DNA from: Corynebacterium confusum
GTDB taxonomy: Bacteria > Actinomycetota > Actinomycetes > Mycobacteriales > Mycobacteriaceae
Length of the DNA: 64,000 bases
Assembly (NCBI RefSeq): GCF_030408715.1
Contig: NZ_CP047202.1
Location: 186,001 to 250,000, forward strand
Direction of reading: 5' to 3'
The position numbers were made by a program, and so were the translations under genes. This document shows, in pieces, positions 10,084 through 19,548 of this stretch. Within the stretch, counting starts at the first letter, position 1. Each line of letters starts with the position of its first letter. A model generated the notes under the pieces. That model did no database searches, was not told the DNA's origin, and was given only the letters and a program-made list of their open reading frames with translations.

Positions 10084-11349
10084 GTGGCCTTAGTCGTTCA
10101 AAAATACGGTGGCTCTTCCCTGGAATCGGCCGAGCGCATCCGCGCGGTCGCAGAGCGGATCGTCGCCACCAAGAAGGCCGGCAACGACGTGGTGGTCGTG
10201 TGCTCCGCCATGGGTGATACCACGGACGAGCTGTTGGACCTGGCAGCCCAGGTCAACCCCGTGCCCCCGCGCCGGGAGATGGACATGCTGCTGACCGCCG
10301 GTGAGCGCATCTCCAACTCGCTGGTCGCGATGGCCGTGGAATCCCTGGGCGCGCACGCACAGTCCTTCACCGGCTCCCAGGCCGGCGTCCTGACCACGGA
10401 GCGGCACGGCAACGCCCGGATCGTGGACGTGACCCCGGGGCGCATCACGGAGGCCCTCGACAAGGGCAAGATTTGCATCGTGGCGGGTTTCCAGGGCGTG
10501 AACAAGGAGTCGCGCGACGTGACCACCCTGGGCCGGGGCGGTTCGGATACGACCGCCGTGGCGCTGGCCGCGGCCCTGAACGCTGACGTGTGCGAGATTT
10601 ACTCCGACGTCGACGGCGTCTACACCGCCGATCCGCGCATCGTGCCGGACGCCCAGAAGCTGGAGAAGCTGTCTTTCGAAGAGATGCTGGAGCTGGCCGC
10701 GGTCGGTTCCAAGATCTTGGTGCTGCGCAGCGTTGAATACGCCCGCGCCTTCAATGTTCCGTTAAGAGTTCGCTCGTCTTATAGCAATGACCCCGGCACC
10801 CTGATCGTCGGGTCGATGGAGGATATTCCCATGGAAGAAGCAGTACTGACCGGTGTCGCCACTGACAAGTCCGAGGCCAAGGTGACCGTCCTGGGCATCC
10901 CGGACCGCCCGGGCGAGGCGGCCAAGGTCTTCCGCGCCATCGCGGATGCCGAGATCAATATCGACATGGTCCTGCAGAACGTCTCCTCCCTGGACGACGG
11001 CCGCACGGACATCACCTTCACCTGTCCGCGCGCCGACGGCCCGCGCGCCATGGAGCTGCTGTCCAAGCTGCGCGGCGAGGGCGACTGGTCCAACGTGCTC
11101 TACGACGACCAGGTCGGCAAGGTCTCCCTGGTGGGCGCCGGCATGAAGTCGCACCCGGGCGTGACGGCCGACTTCACCGAGGCCCTGCGCGACGTCGGCG
11201 TCAACATGGAGCTCATCTCCACCTCGGAGATCCGTATCTCCGTGCTGACCCGCGAGGCCGACCTGGACAAGGCGGCCCGGGCGCTGCACGAGAAGTTCCA
11301 GCTGGGCGGCGACGAACCCGCCACGGTCTACGCTGGAACCGGACGCTAA
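10084..11349 (+). CDS. lysC: Aspartate kinase, alpha subunit
   Basis: 421 residues. The kinase domain starts with VVQKYGGSS and contains [11 protein letters not shown]; two ACT domains occupy the last ~160 residues ([16 protein letters not shown]..., [13 protein letters not shown]...). It phosphorylates aspartate, the entry step to lysine, threonine, methionine and diaminopimelate. The regulatory positions known from C. glutamicum feedback-resistant mutants (Ser in LQNVSS, Thr in ITFTCP) are wild-type, so concerted inhibition by lysine and threonine is expected. The GTG start is preceded by AAAGG. An internal start makes the beta subunit. asd follows after 63 bp, forming the lysC-asd operon. 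Confidence 0.97.
   Translation: MALVVQKYGGSSLESAERIRAVAERIVATKKAGNDVVVVCSAMGDTTDELLDLAAQVNPVPPRREMDMLLTAGERISNSLVAMAVESLGAHAQSFTGSQAGVLTTERHGNARIVDVTPGRITEALDKGKICIVAGFQGVNKESRDVTTLGRGGSDTTAVALAAALNADVCEIYSDVDGVYTADPRIVPDAQKLEKLSFEEMLELAAVGSKILVLRSVEYARAFNVPLRVRSSYSNDPGTLIVGSMEDIPMEEAVLTGVATDKSEAKVTVLGIPDRPGEAAKVFRAIADAEINIDMVLQNVSSLDDGRTDITFTCPRADGPRAMELLSKLRGEGDWSNVLYDDQVGKVSLVGAGMKSHPGVTADFTEALRDVGVNMELISTSEIRISVLTREADLDKAARALHEKFQLGGDEPATVYAGTGR
10831..11349 (+). CDS. lysC: Aspartate kinase beta subunit (in-frame internal start)
   Basis: Inside lysC a GGAGGA sequence (10818-10823) lies 7 nt before an in-frame ATG at 10831. This would give a 172-residue protein containing only the two ACT domains. 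C. glutamicum aspartokinase is an alpha2-beta2 complex in which beta is translated from the same position, residue 250, of lysC. The near-ideal ribosome site in the middle of a coding region supports the same arrangement here. Confidence 0.8.
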   Translation: MEEAVLTGVATDKSEAKVTVLGIPDRPGEAAKVFRAIADAEINIDMVLQNVSSLDDGRTDITFTCPRADGPRAMELLSKLRGEGDWSNVLYDDQVGKVSLVGAGMKSHPGVTADFTEALRDVGVNMELISTSEIRISVLTREADLDKAARALHEKFQLGGDEPATVYAGTGR

Positions 11350-12444
<1,095 letters not shown>

Positions 12445-12465
12445 GCCAGGCATTTACCCAAAGCA

Positions 12466-12497
12466 AAAGGCTCACCCGCACGGGTGAGCCTTTATTT
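12466..12497 (+). terminator. lysC-asd terminator
   Basis: A perfect 12-bp stem (AAAGGCTCACCC / GGGTGAGCCTTT) with a GCAC loop, followed by ATTTG. The A/T ends make it usable from both sides, and the convergent permease gene ends at 12523. Confidence 0.9.
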
Positions 12498-12522
12498 GAT
12501 CCCGCCGGGCGGGGGCTAGGCG

Positions 12523-13938
12523 CTAGTCCTGAGAGGCGGGGGAGGCGCCGGACTGCGGGGTGGGACCTTTGCCGCCGCCGTTGTCGGCCTGCCCGCCGAA
12601 GTCGAGGTCGTTGTCAGCAGACGGAACCTCCGGCTTGGTGTGCTGGACGTAGGTCACGGAAGGATCCAGGTCCTCGCGGTCGAAGTCCTCGAGCTCCTCG
12701 TCCGCCTCGAGCTCTTCGTAGATCTCCTCGGCGACGAGATCCTCGAATTCGCCGGTGGCCATGTTGGAGGCCGCGGCTAGGCGGGCGAGCTCGCGCTCGT
12801 TCTTCTTGGTGAAGCGCTCGCGCGGGTCCAGCTTGCGCTGCACCAGGGTGCGGGCGCGCATGCGCCGGTCGGACTCGTCCGTGAGCTTGCCGCGGCTTCG
12901 GATCCAGGTAAAGGACATCACGGTGATCATCAGCAGTCCGAGGTAGCCCAGGATCGGGTAGACGTTGCTGACCAGCTGCTGGAAGCCCACGAAGGACAGG
13001 GCGAAGCCGATGAGGCAGGCCACGCAGTAGACCGGGTAGAACAGCTGCGGCTTGGAGCGGGTCAGGCGCTTGCCCAGCGCGTAGAACATGCCCACTGCGG
13101 TGTTGAAGACCATGCCGTAGATGACAAAAGTCATGACGTAGCCCAGGGTCGGGTGGATGGTGTTGATGAGCTCCAATACCGGCAGGTCCTGGCCGTTGAC
13201 GGTCGGGGCGACGAAGAACAGGGAGAAGACCAGCAGGGCCAGCAGGATCAGGTAGATTATGCCGCCGATGAGGCCGCCCCAGCCGACGGCGCGGTTGTCC
13301 AGGAAGTTGCCGCCGATGACGATGGACATCGACACCGCGCACATGACGTTCAGGCCGGTGTAGTTCAGCGCGGAAATCCACCAGTTCGGCAGGGTGGTGT
13401 CCACGTTGCTGGTGGTCCACTCGTGCATCTGGCTGAAGTCCACGTCCACGGTGAGGATGGTGTAGCCGGTGGCCAGGACGATGAAGAGGACGATGAACGG
13501 CGTGATGGTGCCGATGACGGTGGTCACGCGGTCCACGTCGAGCAGGCCGACCAGCAGCACCAAAACCAGCATGACGGTTCCGCCCACCCACACGGGGACG
13601 CTCGGGAACTGCTGGGTGATGTTTGAGCCGCCGCCGGCGAACATCACGAAGCCGATGCTAAACAGCGTGGCCAGCGTGGACCAGTCGAGGATTCGGGACG
13701 TAATCGGCCCGGAGACCTTCTCATAGACGGCGGTGTGCTCCGAGGCCTGGAAGTAGGAGCCCAGCTGCAGGATGGAAATGCCGGTGATCATCATCAGGCC
13801 GGCGGCCAAGGCGATGCCGACTAGGCCCCATTTGCCGAATGCCACGAAGTACTGCATGGCTTCCTGGCCGGAGGCGAAGCCGGCGCCGACGACGACGCCG
13901 ATGAACGCCATCGAGATTGCTATGGCGCGTTTAAACAT
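12523..13938 (-). CDS. YkvI-like membrane protein with acidic cytoplasmic tail
   Basis: 471 residues. About 350 N-terminal residues form ten or more hydrophobic helices starting with IAISMAFIGVVVGAGFASGQEAMQYF; the GAGFASGQE motif is the hallmark of the YkvI family, distant relatives of APC-type sodium symporters. The last ~120 residues are soluble: a basic stretch (RMRARTLVQRKLDPRERFTKKNERE), then a very acidic segment (EELEADEELEDFDREDLD) and a Gly/Ser/Pro-rich end. The substrate is unknown. It is convergent with asd and shares its terminator. The long tail is unusual compared with bacillar YkvI and may serve in regulation. Confidence 0.7.
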   Translation of the reverse strand: MFKRAIAISMAFIGVVVGAGFASGQEAMQYFVAFGKWGLVGIALAAGLMMITGISILQLGSYFQASEHTAVYEKVSGPITSRILDWSTLATLFSIGFVMFAGGGSNITQQFPSVPVWVGGTVMLVLVLLVGLLDVDRVTTVIGTITPFIVLFIVLATGYTILTVDVDFSQMHEWTTSNVDTTLPNWWISALNYTGLNVMCAVSMSIVIGGNFLDNRAVGWGGLIGGIIYLILLALLVFSLFFVAPTVNGQDLPVLELINTIHPTLGYVMTFVIYGMVFNTAVGMFYALGKRLTRSKPQLFYPVYCVACLIGFALSFVGFQQLVSNVYPILGYLGLLMITVMSFTWIRSRGKLTDESDRRMRARTLVQRKLDPRERFTKKNERELARLAAASNMATGEFEDLVAEEIYEELEADEELEDFDREDLDPSVTYVQHTKPEVPSADNDLDFGGQADNGGGKGPTPQSGASPASQD

Positions 13939-14241
13939 GAAAGTTAAACCCCAAATCTGTTATCAAAAAAGCAGCGTAGCCCGAGGCGGGCCTAAAACGT
14001 ACGGTTTATGAATTTACCTGTTTCCGGCCTGGTTTTCCGGGCAAACACCAGATAGACCACCCGGAAATTCGCAATGTTAAACGGCCGGCCACGTGTCCTG
14101 GCCTGGATGTGCCCAGCTTTTCACGCTTTTATCACTATTTGGGCACAATCTGGCCCCGGCGCCGGAGGCTTATGGGTTTGGCCTTAGTATTCTGCCCCTG
14201 TACTCGTTTACTCGTTTCCTGTATTCGGTCCTAGCGCGGAT
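13939..14241. other. Intergenic region with an 8-bp inverted repeat
   Basis: No credible gene is present. TGTGCCCA (14108-14115) and TGGGCACA (14140-14147) form an inverted repeat 24 nt apart; it could be an operator or end signal for sigC, whose stop lies nearby. Otherwise the sequence holds the upstream region of the YkvI-like gene. Confidence 0.3.
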
Positions 14242-14811
14242 CTAGCGTTCGGAGTTCTGGCTGGCCTCGGTGGCGGTGATGAGGTCCTTGCGGGCGCGGG
14301 CGACGCGCGAGCGGATGGTGCCGACGCGCACTCCGGTGATCTTGGCGGCTTCCTCGTAGGTATAGCCCAGCACCTGGGTCAGGATGAGGGCCTCGCGGCG
14401 GTCGGCGGGGAGGGCGTCGATGAGCGCGCGGGTGTCGATCCAGTCGCTCCAGGTGGCGGAGTTTTCCAGGGCGGGGGCCTGGGAGGCGGCGTCCTCGTAG
14501 GAGGTGGCGGACTTGCGCGGCCGGGCCATGTCGTGGCGGATGTTGTCCACCCAGGCGCGGCGGGCGAGGGAGAGTAGCCAGGTGCGCGCTGAGGACCGGG
14601 CGGCGAAGCGGGGGAGGGCGGAGATGACCCGCAGATAGGTCTCTTGCGCTAGGTCGTCGGCATTTTCGGGCCCGGCCAGGTGGGCCAGGAGGCGCCAGAC
14701 GTCGTCCTGGGTGGTGCGGATGAACTCCGTCAGCGCGCGGCGGTCACCGCGCCCGGCGGCAAGTGCCAGGTCGGTGACGCGCGCGTCGTCGGCTGCGGAG
14801 TGGTGTTTCAT
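14242..14811 (-). CDS. sigC: ECF-family RNA polymerase sigma factor (SigC type)
   Basis: About 189 residues. Region 2 shows DDLAQETYLRVISALPRF and ARTWLLSLARRAWVDNIRHD; region 4 shows LPADRREALILTQVLGYTYEEAAKITGVRVGTIRSRVARAR. The frame extends upstream to 14958, but the second ATG of the ATGATG pair (14811) lies exactly 7 nt after TAAATT, giving the SigC-like start MKHHSAADDARVTDLAL and a leaderless mRNA. In C. glutamicum sigC is also beside katA, and SigC controls respiratory oxidase genes. No anti-sigma gene is adjacent. Confidence 0.85.
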   Translation of the reverse strand: MKHHSAADDARVTDLALAAGRGDRRALTEFIRTTQDDVWRLLAHLAGPENADDLAQETYLRVISALPRFAARSSARTWLLSLARRAWVDNIRHDMARPRKSATSYEDAASQAPALENSATWSDWIDTRALIDALPADRREALILTQVLGYTYEEAAKITGVRVGTIRSRVARARKDLITATEASQNSER

Positions 14812-14920
14812 CATCCTGAATTTACCAGGCACCGAATCCGGTTTTGGACCTACACTGGGGGCGAGGCAGGGTGCTGCATGAACCCTGACTGAGGTAAACA
14901 TATCAATAGATGGAGTTTGT

Positions 14921-14949
14921 TTGCCAACCACTATTAAATGGTCTAAACT
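14921..14949 (+). promoter_or_regulatory. katA promoter
   Basis: TTGCCA (14921-14926) and TAAACT (14944-14949) with a 17-bp spacer. The predicted transcript would begin near 14957 and give a leader of about 48 nt with an AAGGAGG ribosome site at 14991-14997. Confidence 0.65.
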
Positions 14950-15004
14950 ATAGGCCAACGGCTTTTAATAGCTGACCAATATTGCCACTGAAGGAGGCAT
15001 CCCC

Positions 15005-16558
15005 ATGACTCAAGATTCTTCTGCAGCAGACCAGATCCTGGGCCGCGGCAACCGCACCGCTGGCGAAGGCCAGACCACCCGCCCGTCCGGCCAGCCGGTT
15101 GCGTCCGAGAACCGTTCCGTCACCGCCGGTCCGCAGGGCCCGAACGTACTCAATGACGTTCACCTGATTGAGAAGCTGGCGCACTTCAACCGCGAGCGGG
15201 TCCCGGAGCGCACCCCGCACGCCAAGGGCCACGGCGCCTTCGGTGAGCTGCACATCACCGAGGATGTCTCCCAGTACACCAAGGCCAAGCTCTTCCAGAA
15301 GGGCACCGTTACCCCGATGGCCATCCGTTTTTCCACCGTCGCCGGTGAGCAGGGCTCCCCCGACACCTGGCGCGACGTGCACGGCTTCGCCATGCGCTTC
15401 TACACCGAGGACGGCAACTACGACATCGTGGGTAACAACACCCCGACCTTCTTCATCCGTGATGCCATTAAGTTCCCGGACTTCATCCACTCCCAGAAGC
15501 GCCTGGGCACCAATGGCCTGCGCAACGCGGATATGCAGTGGGACTTCTGGACCCGTTCCCCGGAGTCGGCGCACCAGGTGACCTACCTGATGGGTGACCG
15601 CGGTACCCCGAAGACCTCCCGTCACCAGGACGGCTTCGGTTCCCACACCTTCCAGTGGATCAACGAGGAAGGCAAGCCGGTCTGGATCAAGTACCATTTC
15701 AAGACCCGCCAGGGCTGGGACTGCTTCACCGACGCCGAGGCGGCGGAGATGGCCGGCCAGAACGCCGACCACCACCGCGAGGATCTCTACAACGCCATCG
15801 AGCGCGGCGACTACCCGGTCTGGGACGTCAAGGTCCAGATCATGCCCTTCGAGGACGCGGAGACCTACCGCTTCAACCCCTTCGACCTGACCAAGACCTG
15901 GTCGCAGAAGGACTACCCGCTGCACGATGTGGGCTACTTCGTGCTCAACCGCAACCCGCGCAACTTCTTTGCGCAGATTGAGCAGCTGGCCCTGGACCCG
16001 GCCAACCTGGTCCCGGGCGTGGGTCTGTCCCCGGACCGCATGCTGCAGGGCCGCGTGTTCGCCTATTCCGATCAGCAGCGCTACCGTATCGGGCCGAACT
16101 ACAAGCAGCTGCCGGTCAACCAGCCGCTGAACGCGGACAAGGTCAACACCTACGAGCACGAGGGCCCGATGTCCTTCCTGTTTAACGACCCGCAGGATCC
16201 GGTCTACTCCCCGAACCGCTACGACAAGGGCGCGGGCTACCTGGATGACGGTGAGACCTCCAATCAGCACGATGATTTCGGTCAGGCTAGCGATCTCTAT
16301 GTCAACCCGAACCCGCACGGCACCGACCTGTCGCGCGCCCCGTACGTCAAGCACGCCGAGGATGACGACTTCATCCAGCCGGGCATCCTCTACCGCGAGG
16401 TCATGGATGACGGCGAGAAGGAGCGCCTGGCCGACAACATCACCAATGCCATGGCTGGTGTGTCCGAGCAGGTCGAGCAGCAGGTCTACCACTACTGGGA
16501 TCAGGTAGACCAGAACCTGGGCAAGCGCGTCCGCGAGCTCTTCGCGGAGAAGAAGTAG
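15005..16558 (+). CDS. katA: Catalase (monofunctional, heme)
   Basis: 517 residues, the size of a small-subunit catalase. Catalytic His72 is in RVPERTPHAKGHGAFGE, Asn145 in GNNTPTFFIRD, and the heme ligand Tyr354 in RVFAYSDQQRYRIG. It converts hydrogen peroxide to water and oxygen in the cytoplasm. The motif normally reads V-V-H at the distal histidine; here it is T-P-H, a variant also seen in other short catalases. Strong promoter and perfect ribosome site point to high expression. Divergent from sigC. Confidence 0.96.
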   Translation: MTQDSSAADQILGRGNRTAGEGQTTRPSGQPVASENRSVTAGPQGPNVLNDVHLIEKLAHFNRERVPERTPHAKGHGAFGELHITEDVSQYTKAKLFQKGTVTPMAIRFSTVAGEQGSPDTWRDVHGFAMRFYTEDGNYDIVGNNTPTFFIRDAIKFPDFIHSQKRLGTNGLRNADMQWDFWTRSPESAHQVTYLMGDRGTPKTSRHQDGFGSHTFQWINEEGKPVWIKYHFKTRQGWDCFTDAEAAEMAGQNADHHREDLYNAIERGDYPVWDVKVQIMPFEDAETYRFNPFDLTKTWSQKDYPLHDVGYFVLNRNPRNFFAQIEQLALDPANLVPGVGLSPDRMLQGRVFAYSDQQRYRIGPNYKQLPVNQPLNADKVNTYEHEGPMSFLFNDPQDPVYSPNRYDKGAGYLDDGETSNQHDDFGQASDLYVNPNPHGTDLSRAPYVKHAEDDDFIQPGILYREVMDDGEKERLADNITNAMAGVSEQVEQQVYHYWDQVDQNLGKRVRELFAEKK

Positions 16559-16611
16559 CCAGCGCGCTGATCCAGCCGTTCCACCCGGCTGGAAATGGCC
16601 ACAGATAGCTA

Positions 16612-16637
16612 GTACCCCGCGGGAAACCGCGGGGTAC
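16612..16637 (+). terminator. Hairpin downstream of katA
   Basis: A perfect 11-bp stem GTACCCCGCGG / CCGCGGGGTAC closes a GAAA tetraloop 54 bp after the katA stop. There is no T-tract after it, so it may stabilise the mRNA 3' end rather than terminate transcription by itself. Confidence 0.6.
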
Positions 16638-16811
16638 AGTGCTTTGTGCACTACATCAGCCTCCCCGCGCGCCGCAGGGCGGCAAGCGCCCCAGCCGGCC
16701 CGGCACCGGAGCGGTCCCGCCGGTGACCAAACCGGGAATAAAAATGGCAGCGGTGGGCGAAACGGCGCGCCTAGCCGACACTATAGGTGCTGGTAGATAT
16801 CGTTTCCTAGT

Positions 16812-18320
16812 ATGAACGACGCCCGCTTTGCTAGCCCTGCCAGCCCCTCTGCCGCCGCGGATTCCGCGGACGGCCACCGCCAACCCCACCGCTTCCGGTC
16901 CGGGCTGGCAGCTTTGGTCGTTCTGGTGCTGCTCGCCGCCTGCGCCGGCATTGCCGCCGCGGTGGGGATGAGCCCGGAGAAGGCCTGGAACTCCGCCGAC
17001 TCGGAGGAGGGGGTGACCGGCGCCCCGGCCGCCGATGCTCCCGCCGGCATCGATCCGAACGAGCTGGTCGACGCCCGCCGCGCGACCGGCGAGGCCCAGA
17101 GCCAGGCCGGCTTCCTCAAGTCCGGCACGCAGCAGCTGGCCGACGGCACCGGCCAGCTCAAAGACCGCACCGGGGAGATCACCGGCGGTGTGGACCAGCT
17201 CAGTCAGGGCACCCAGGAACTGGTGGATGGCTTGGTGCAGCTGCAGGCCGGCACCGGTCAGCTGGGCGCGGGCGCTACCGAGCTAGCCGACGGGGTCGGC
17301 CAGGCCGTCGATCAGATCACCGGTATCGAGGTGGTCCGCGGGCAGATCCTGACCGCTATCGATGGCGCGCTGGGGGATCTGCGCGGCAACGACTCCGCGG
17401 ACGCGAAGAAGCTGCGCGGTCAGCTCAAGGACCTGCGCGGCCAGGTCGATACCTTCAAGATCGACGAGTCCATCACCGGGGAGCTCAACCGCCTCAAGGA
17501 CGGCTCCCGCGAGCTGTCCAACGAGTTGGCGGTGCCCGGCTACGCCTACCATGACGGCATCTACTCTGCGACGGAGGGCGCCAAGCAGCTCAACGCCGCC
17601 ATCGGGGAGCTAGACGGCGGCGCCGACGAGGCCGTCAACGGCATCAACGAGCTGGACGAGGGCGCGCGCAAGATCGATGGGATGGCCGATCAGAACAAGA
17701 CCAAGGTGGAATCCATCCAGCGCGCCATGCCGCCGGTCCAGTTCGCCGCGGACGGGCAGGACGCCGGCCCTTCGCGGCTGCTGGCCCCGGTGGTGGCCAT
17801 GCTGATCGCCGCACTGGTCATGCTGGGCGGCATCGGCCTGGGCTGGCTGTCCACCCAGCGCGGGCGGCTGAGCCTGCTCGGTGGCCTGGTCGGCCTGGTG
17901 GCCGCGGGCGAGGTGGCCCTGTTCGTCCTGGCCGCCGGCCTGACCGCCGCAGCGGCAGCCATCAGCGCCGGCGTCTTTGCTCTCGCCGCGGTCACCGCCG
18001 CGGTGGTTACCCGGGCGCTCATGGGGCTGCTAGGCCGCTCCGGCGGCATGGTGGCCGCGGCCATCCTGGGCATCGTGCAGGTGGGCGTGGTCGGCTGGTT
18101 CTGGAAGTCGGTCGCGGCTAGCGATGCCCCGACCTACTGGCAGGTCATTGCCAACCTGCTGCCGCTGAACTGGGCCACCAACGCCCTGACCGTGGTAGGC
18201 AACGGCGGCCAGCAGTCCCTGCTGTGGATGTCGCTGGGCGTGCTCGCGGCCGTCGCTGTCATCGGCGGCGCTGGCGTGTGGTGGGCTAGCCGTTCTAGTG
18301 TCCGCCCGGCCCGGGCCTAG
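16812..18320 (+). CDS. YhgE/Pip-like membrane protein with heptad-repeat ectodomain
   Basis: 502 residues. One N-terminal membrane helix (AALVVLVLLAACAGIAAAVG) is followed by ~270 extracytoplasmic residues with repeated GxxQLxxGTxxL units (QLADGTGQL, QLSQGTQEL, QLQAGTGQL, ELADGVGQ, ELDGGADEA, ELDEGARK), then five or six C-terminal membrane helices. This layout is that of YhgE/Pip proteins, distant relatives of ABC-2 permeases that lack an ATPase gene. The role is unknown; related proteins act as phage receptors or in export of toxic or virulence proteins. ATG 16812 follows TATCGT by 8 nt. No partner gene is next to it. Confidence 0.72.
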   Translation: MNDARFASPASPSAAADSADGHRQPHRFRSGLAALVVLVLLAACAGIAAAVGMSPEKAWNSADSEEGVTGAPAADAPAGIDPNELVDARRATGEAQSQAGFLKSGTQQLADGTGQLKDRTGEITGGVDQLSQGTQELVDGLVQLQAGTGQLGAGATELADGVGQAVDQITGIEVVRGQILTAIDGALGDLRGNDSADAKKLRGQLKDLRGQVDTFKIDESITGELNRLKDGSRELSNELAVPGYAYHDGIYSATEGAKQLNAAIGELDGGADEAVNGINELDEGARKIDGMADQNKTKVESIQRAMPPVQFAADGQDAGPSRLLAPVVAMLIAALVMLGGIGLGWLSTQRGRLSLLGGLVGLVAAGEVALFVLAAGLTAAAAAISAGVFALAAVTAAVVTRALMGLLGRSGGMVAAAILGIVQVGVVGWFWKSVAASDAPTYWQVIANLLPLNWATNALTVVGNGGQQSLLWMSLGVLAAVAVIGGAGVWWASRSSVRPARA

Positions 18321-18337
18321 GCGATAGCCGGGAAGAA

Positions 18338-18625
18338 TTAGTTGGCCTGGGGGTCCTCGAGGGCCTCGGGCTCGCCGAAGTACTGCTCGGGAATGGGGCG
18401 CGGCTGCGGGTTCTGCGCGCGGAATAGCTGCAGGCGCGGGCGCCAGTTGCGGGGATCGGTGTCGTACTGCTCGAGCTCACCAGTTGCCCGGTTCACAAAC
18501 GTCGGGCCCAGCTCCTTGTCCGGGTGGGCCGGGCTGAAAAGCCAGTGGGTGTCGGTCTCGGCCGCGCCGGAGAGCGGCCCGCGGTGCTGGTAGGCCTTGG
18601 CGACTGCGTCCTGGAATTCCATCAT
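18338..18625 (-). CDS. Conserved hypothetical protein, 95 residues
   Basis: I do not recognise a named family. The protein is soluble and reads MMEFQDAVAKAY..., with a Trp/His-rich centre (THWLFSPAHPDKELG) and a Pro-rich end (RAQNPQPRPIPEQYFGEPE). It has no Cys and no membrane segment. The ATGATG start lies 8 nt after TAGATT (18639-18634, minus strand), suggesting a leaderless transcript; the longer upstream frame has poor composition and was not used. It converges with the YhgE-like gene 18 bp away. Confidence 0.6.
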   Translation of the reverse strand: MMEFQDAVAKAYQHRGPLSGAAETDTHWLFSPAHPDKELGPTFVNRATGELEQYDTDPRNWRPRLQLFRAQNPQPRPIPEQYFGEPEALEDPQAN

Positions 18626-18867
18626 GGTTGTCCAATCTAGTCGATTTCTTGGTCGCGCCGGGCCGGTTTTCGGTGCGCCTGCCAGTACGATGCCTGCCCG
18701 TCCGAGGCGCGCTCGCGCGGGGCAGCGTTTCCACCCAGATTTTAGGATGAATAAAAATGCGCAGCATACGGCGATGATGATTCTGTCAGCTTCATGCCGC
18801 AATTGGAGATACCTTAACAGGATTCTGTGAAAGTGCTGGTGAGCTAGGTTTTGACACTTCCAGGTGC

Positions 18868-18873
18868 TAGGCT
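18868..18873 (+). promoter_or_regulatory. Extended -10 element of a predicted small RNA
   Basis: TAGGCT preceded by TGC gives an extended -10 box. A TTGACA (18851-18856) lies too close (11 bp) to be its -35. The predicted start at about 18881 coincides with the first base of the structured RNA. Confidence 0.5.
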
Positions 18874-18880
18874 GGGTCTC

Positions 18881-18988
18881 GCTCACGTAGTCCGCTTAGG
18901 GGGCGGACTAGCGGTTTAAATCCGTTGTGAGTGATAGGGAATAGGGGCGGCGCCGCAGCTGTAGGGATGCGGCGCCGTTTCCCTGTAT
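18881..18988 (+). ncRNA. Candidate structured small RNA, about 108 nt
   Basis: Three helices form a tight three-way junction. P1 pairs GCTCAC (18881-18886) with GTGAGT (18927-18932). P2 pairs TAGTCCGC (18888-18895) with GCGGACTA (18903-18910) around the G-rich loop TTAGGGG. P3 pairs GCGG (18911-18914) with CCGT (18922-18925) around TTTAAAT. Only one or no bases separate the helices. A terminator follows directly: CGGCGCCGCA (18948-18957) with TGCGGCGCCG (18968-18977), then TTTCCCT. With an extended -10 box at the right distance, promoter, fold and terminator agree. No open reading frame fits. It is not a tRNA, and I do not recognise it as a known family. Confidence 0.6.
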
Positions 18989-19017
18989 CTAGGGGGATAA
19001 CAAAAACTCGGCCGCAG

Positions 19018-19299
19018 TTAGGCCGGTGCGTCAGGGGCCTGGCGCAGGCGCTTAGCCGCGAACTCGGAGCCGATGCCCGCGCGGACGATAGCGCGCAGCC
19101 ACGGGCCGGTGTACGGGTCCTCCCAGTTGCGGAAATAGGTCAGCAGCATGTCCCGCAGATCCGTGCTGCGGCCGATGTTCGCCGACATGGTCTGGAGGGT
19201 CTCCACGGCGGCATCAAAAAGCCTGGCCTTGCTCTTGAAAAAGTGCATGACCAGCGCGAGGTCGACGTCGGCGACCCGGACACCGGCTGCTGGCCGTGG
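19018..19299 (-). pseudogene. TetR-family regulator, N-terminally truncated remnant
   Basis: The readable part is VRVADVDLALVMHFFKSKARLFDAAVETL and on to a normal stop. This is the end of a TetR helix-turn-helix (recognition helix, then HFFKSKARLFDAA) followed by only ~65 residues of the ligand domain. Going upstream the frame hits TAG at 19302-19300 before the first DNA-binding helices, so the first ~30 residues are missing. At that point the DNA switches to the 3' end of a membrane protein on the other strand. A deletion between a regulator and a divergent transport gene would explain both. Confidence 0.65.
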
Positions 19300-19445
19300 C
19301 TATCCACGCGCCGCTGTTGCGCAGCGTGAACTACTTCCCGTCTGCCCCCGTCGGGCAGCAGGTGTGGACGCTGCTGGCCTGGGTTGCCGTGGGTGTGTGC
19401 CTGCTGGGGGGGCGGGATGGCGCTCGGCAAGCGCGGCGCGGCTGA
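19281..19445 (+). pseudogene. 3' fragment of a membrane protein gene
   Basis: The frame reads HRLLAVAIHAPLLRSVNYF and continues into one hydrophobic helix (VWTLLAWVAVGVCLLG), like the last segment of a YhgE/Pip or ABC-2 type permease. There is no start region. A seven-G run near 19406-19412 precedes the stop; shifting one base there gives a more protein-like tail (GRMALGKRGAAEPSAE), so a frameshift may have occurred too. It abuts the truncated TetR gene, and the pair looks like the scar of a deletion. Confidence 0.55.
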
Positions 19446-19470
19446 GCCAAGCGCCGAATAGTCGGCAGAA

Positions 19471-19505
19471 AAGCCCGAGGTCACGAGCGGGGCCTCGGGC
19501 TTTGG
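19471..19505 (+). terminator. Terminator after the membrane-protein remnant
   Basis: AAGCCCGAGG (19471-19480) pairs perfectly with CCTCGGGCTT (19493-19502) around a 12-nt loop. The survival of this terminator supports the view that a full gene once ended here. Confidence 0.7.
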
Positions 19506-19548
19506 TGAAGCCAAATCGACTGAATCGATCCGGCATGGTTTAGGCTGG

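Noticed and set aside
14948..16651. A 567-codon open frame antisense to katA
   Set aside because: It covers the catalase gene exactly in the reverse frame and has no protein-family motifs.
18881..18934. The stem-loops of the small RNA as a tRNA or the tRNA-like end of tmRNA
   Set aside because: The P3 loop vaguely recalls a T arm, but there is no seven-base acceptor, D arm or anticodon arm, and only 40 nt lie inside helix 1.
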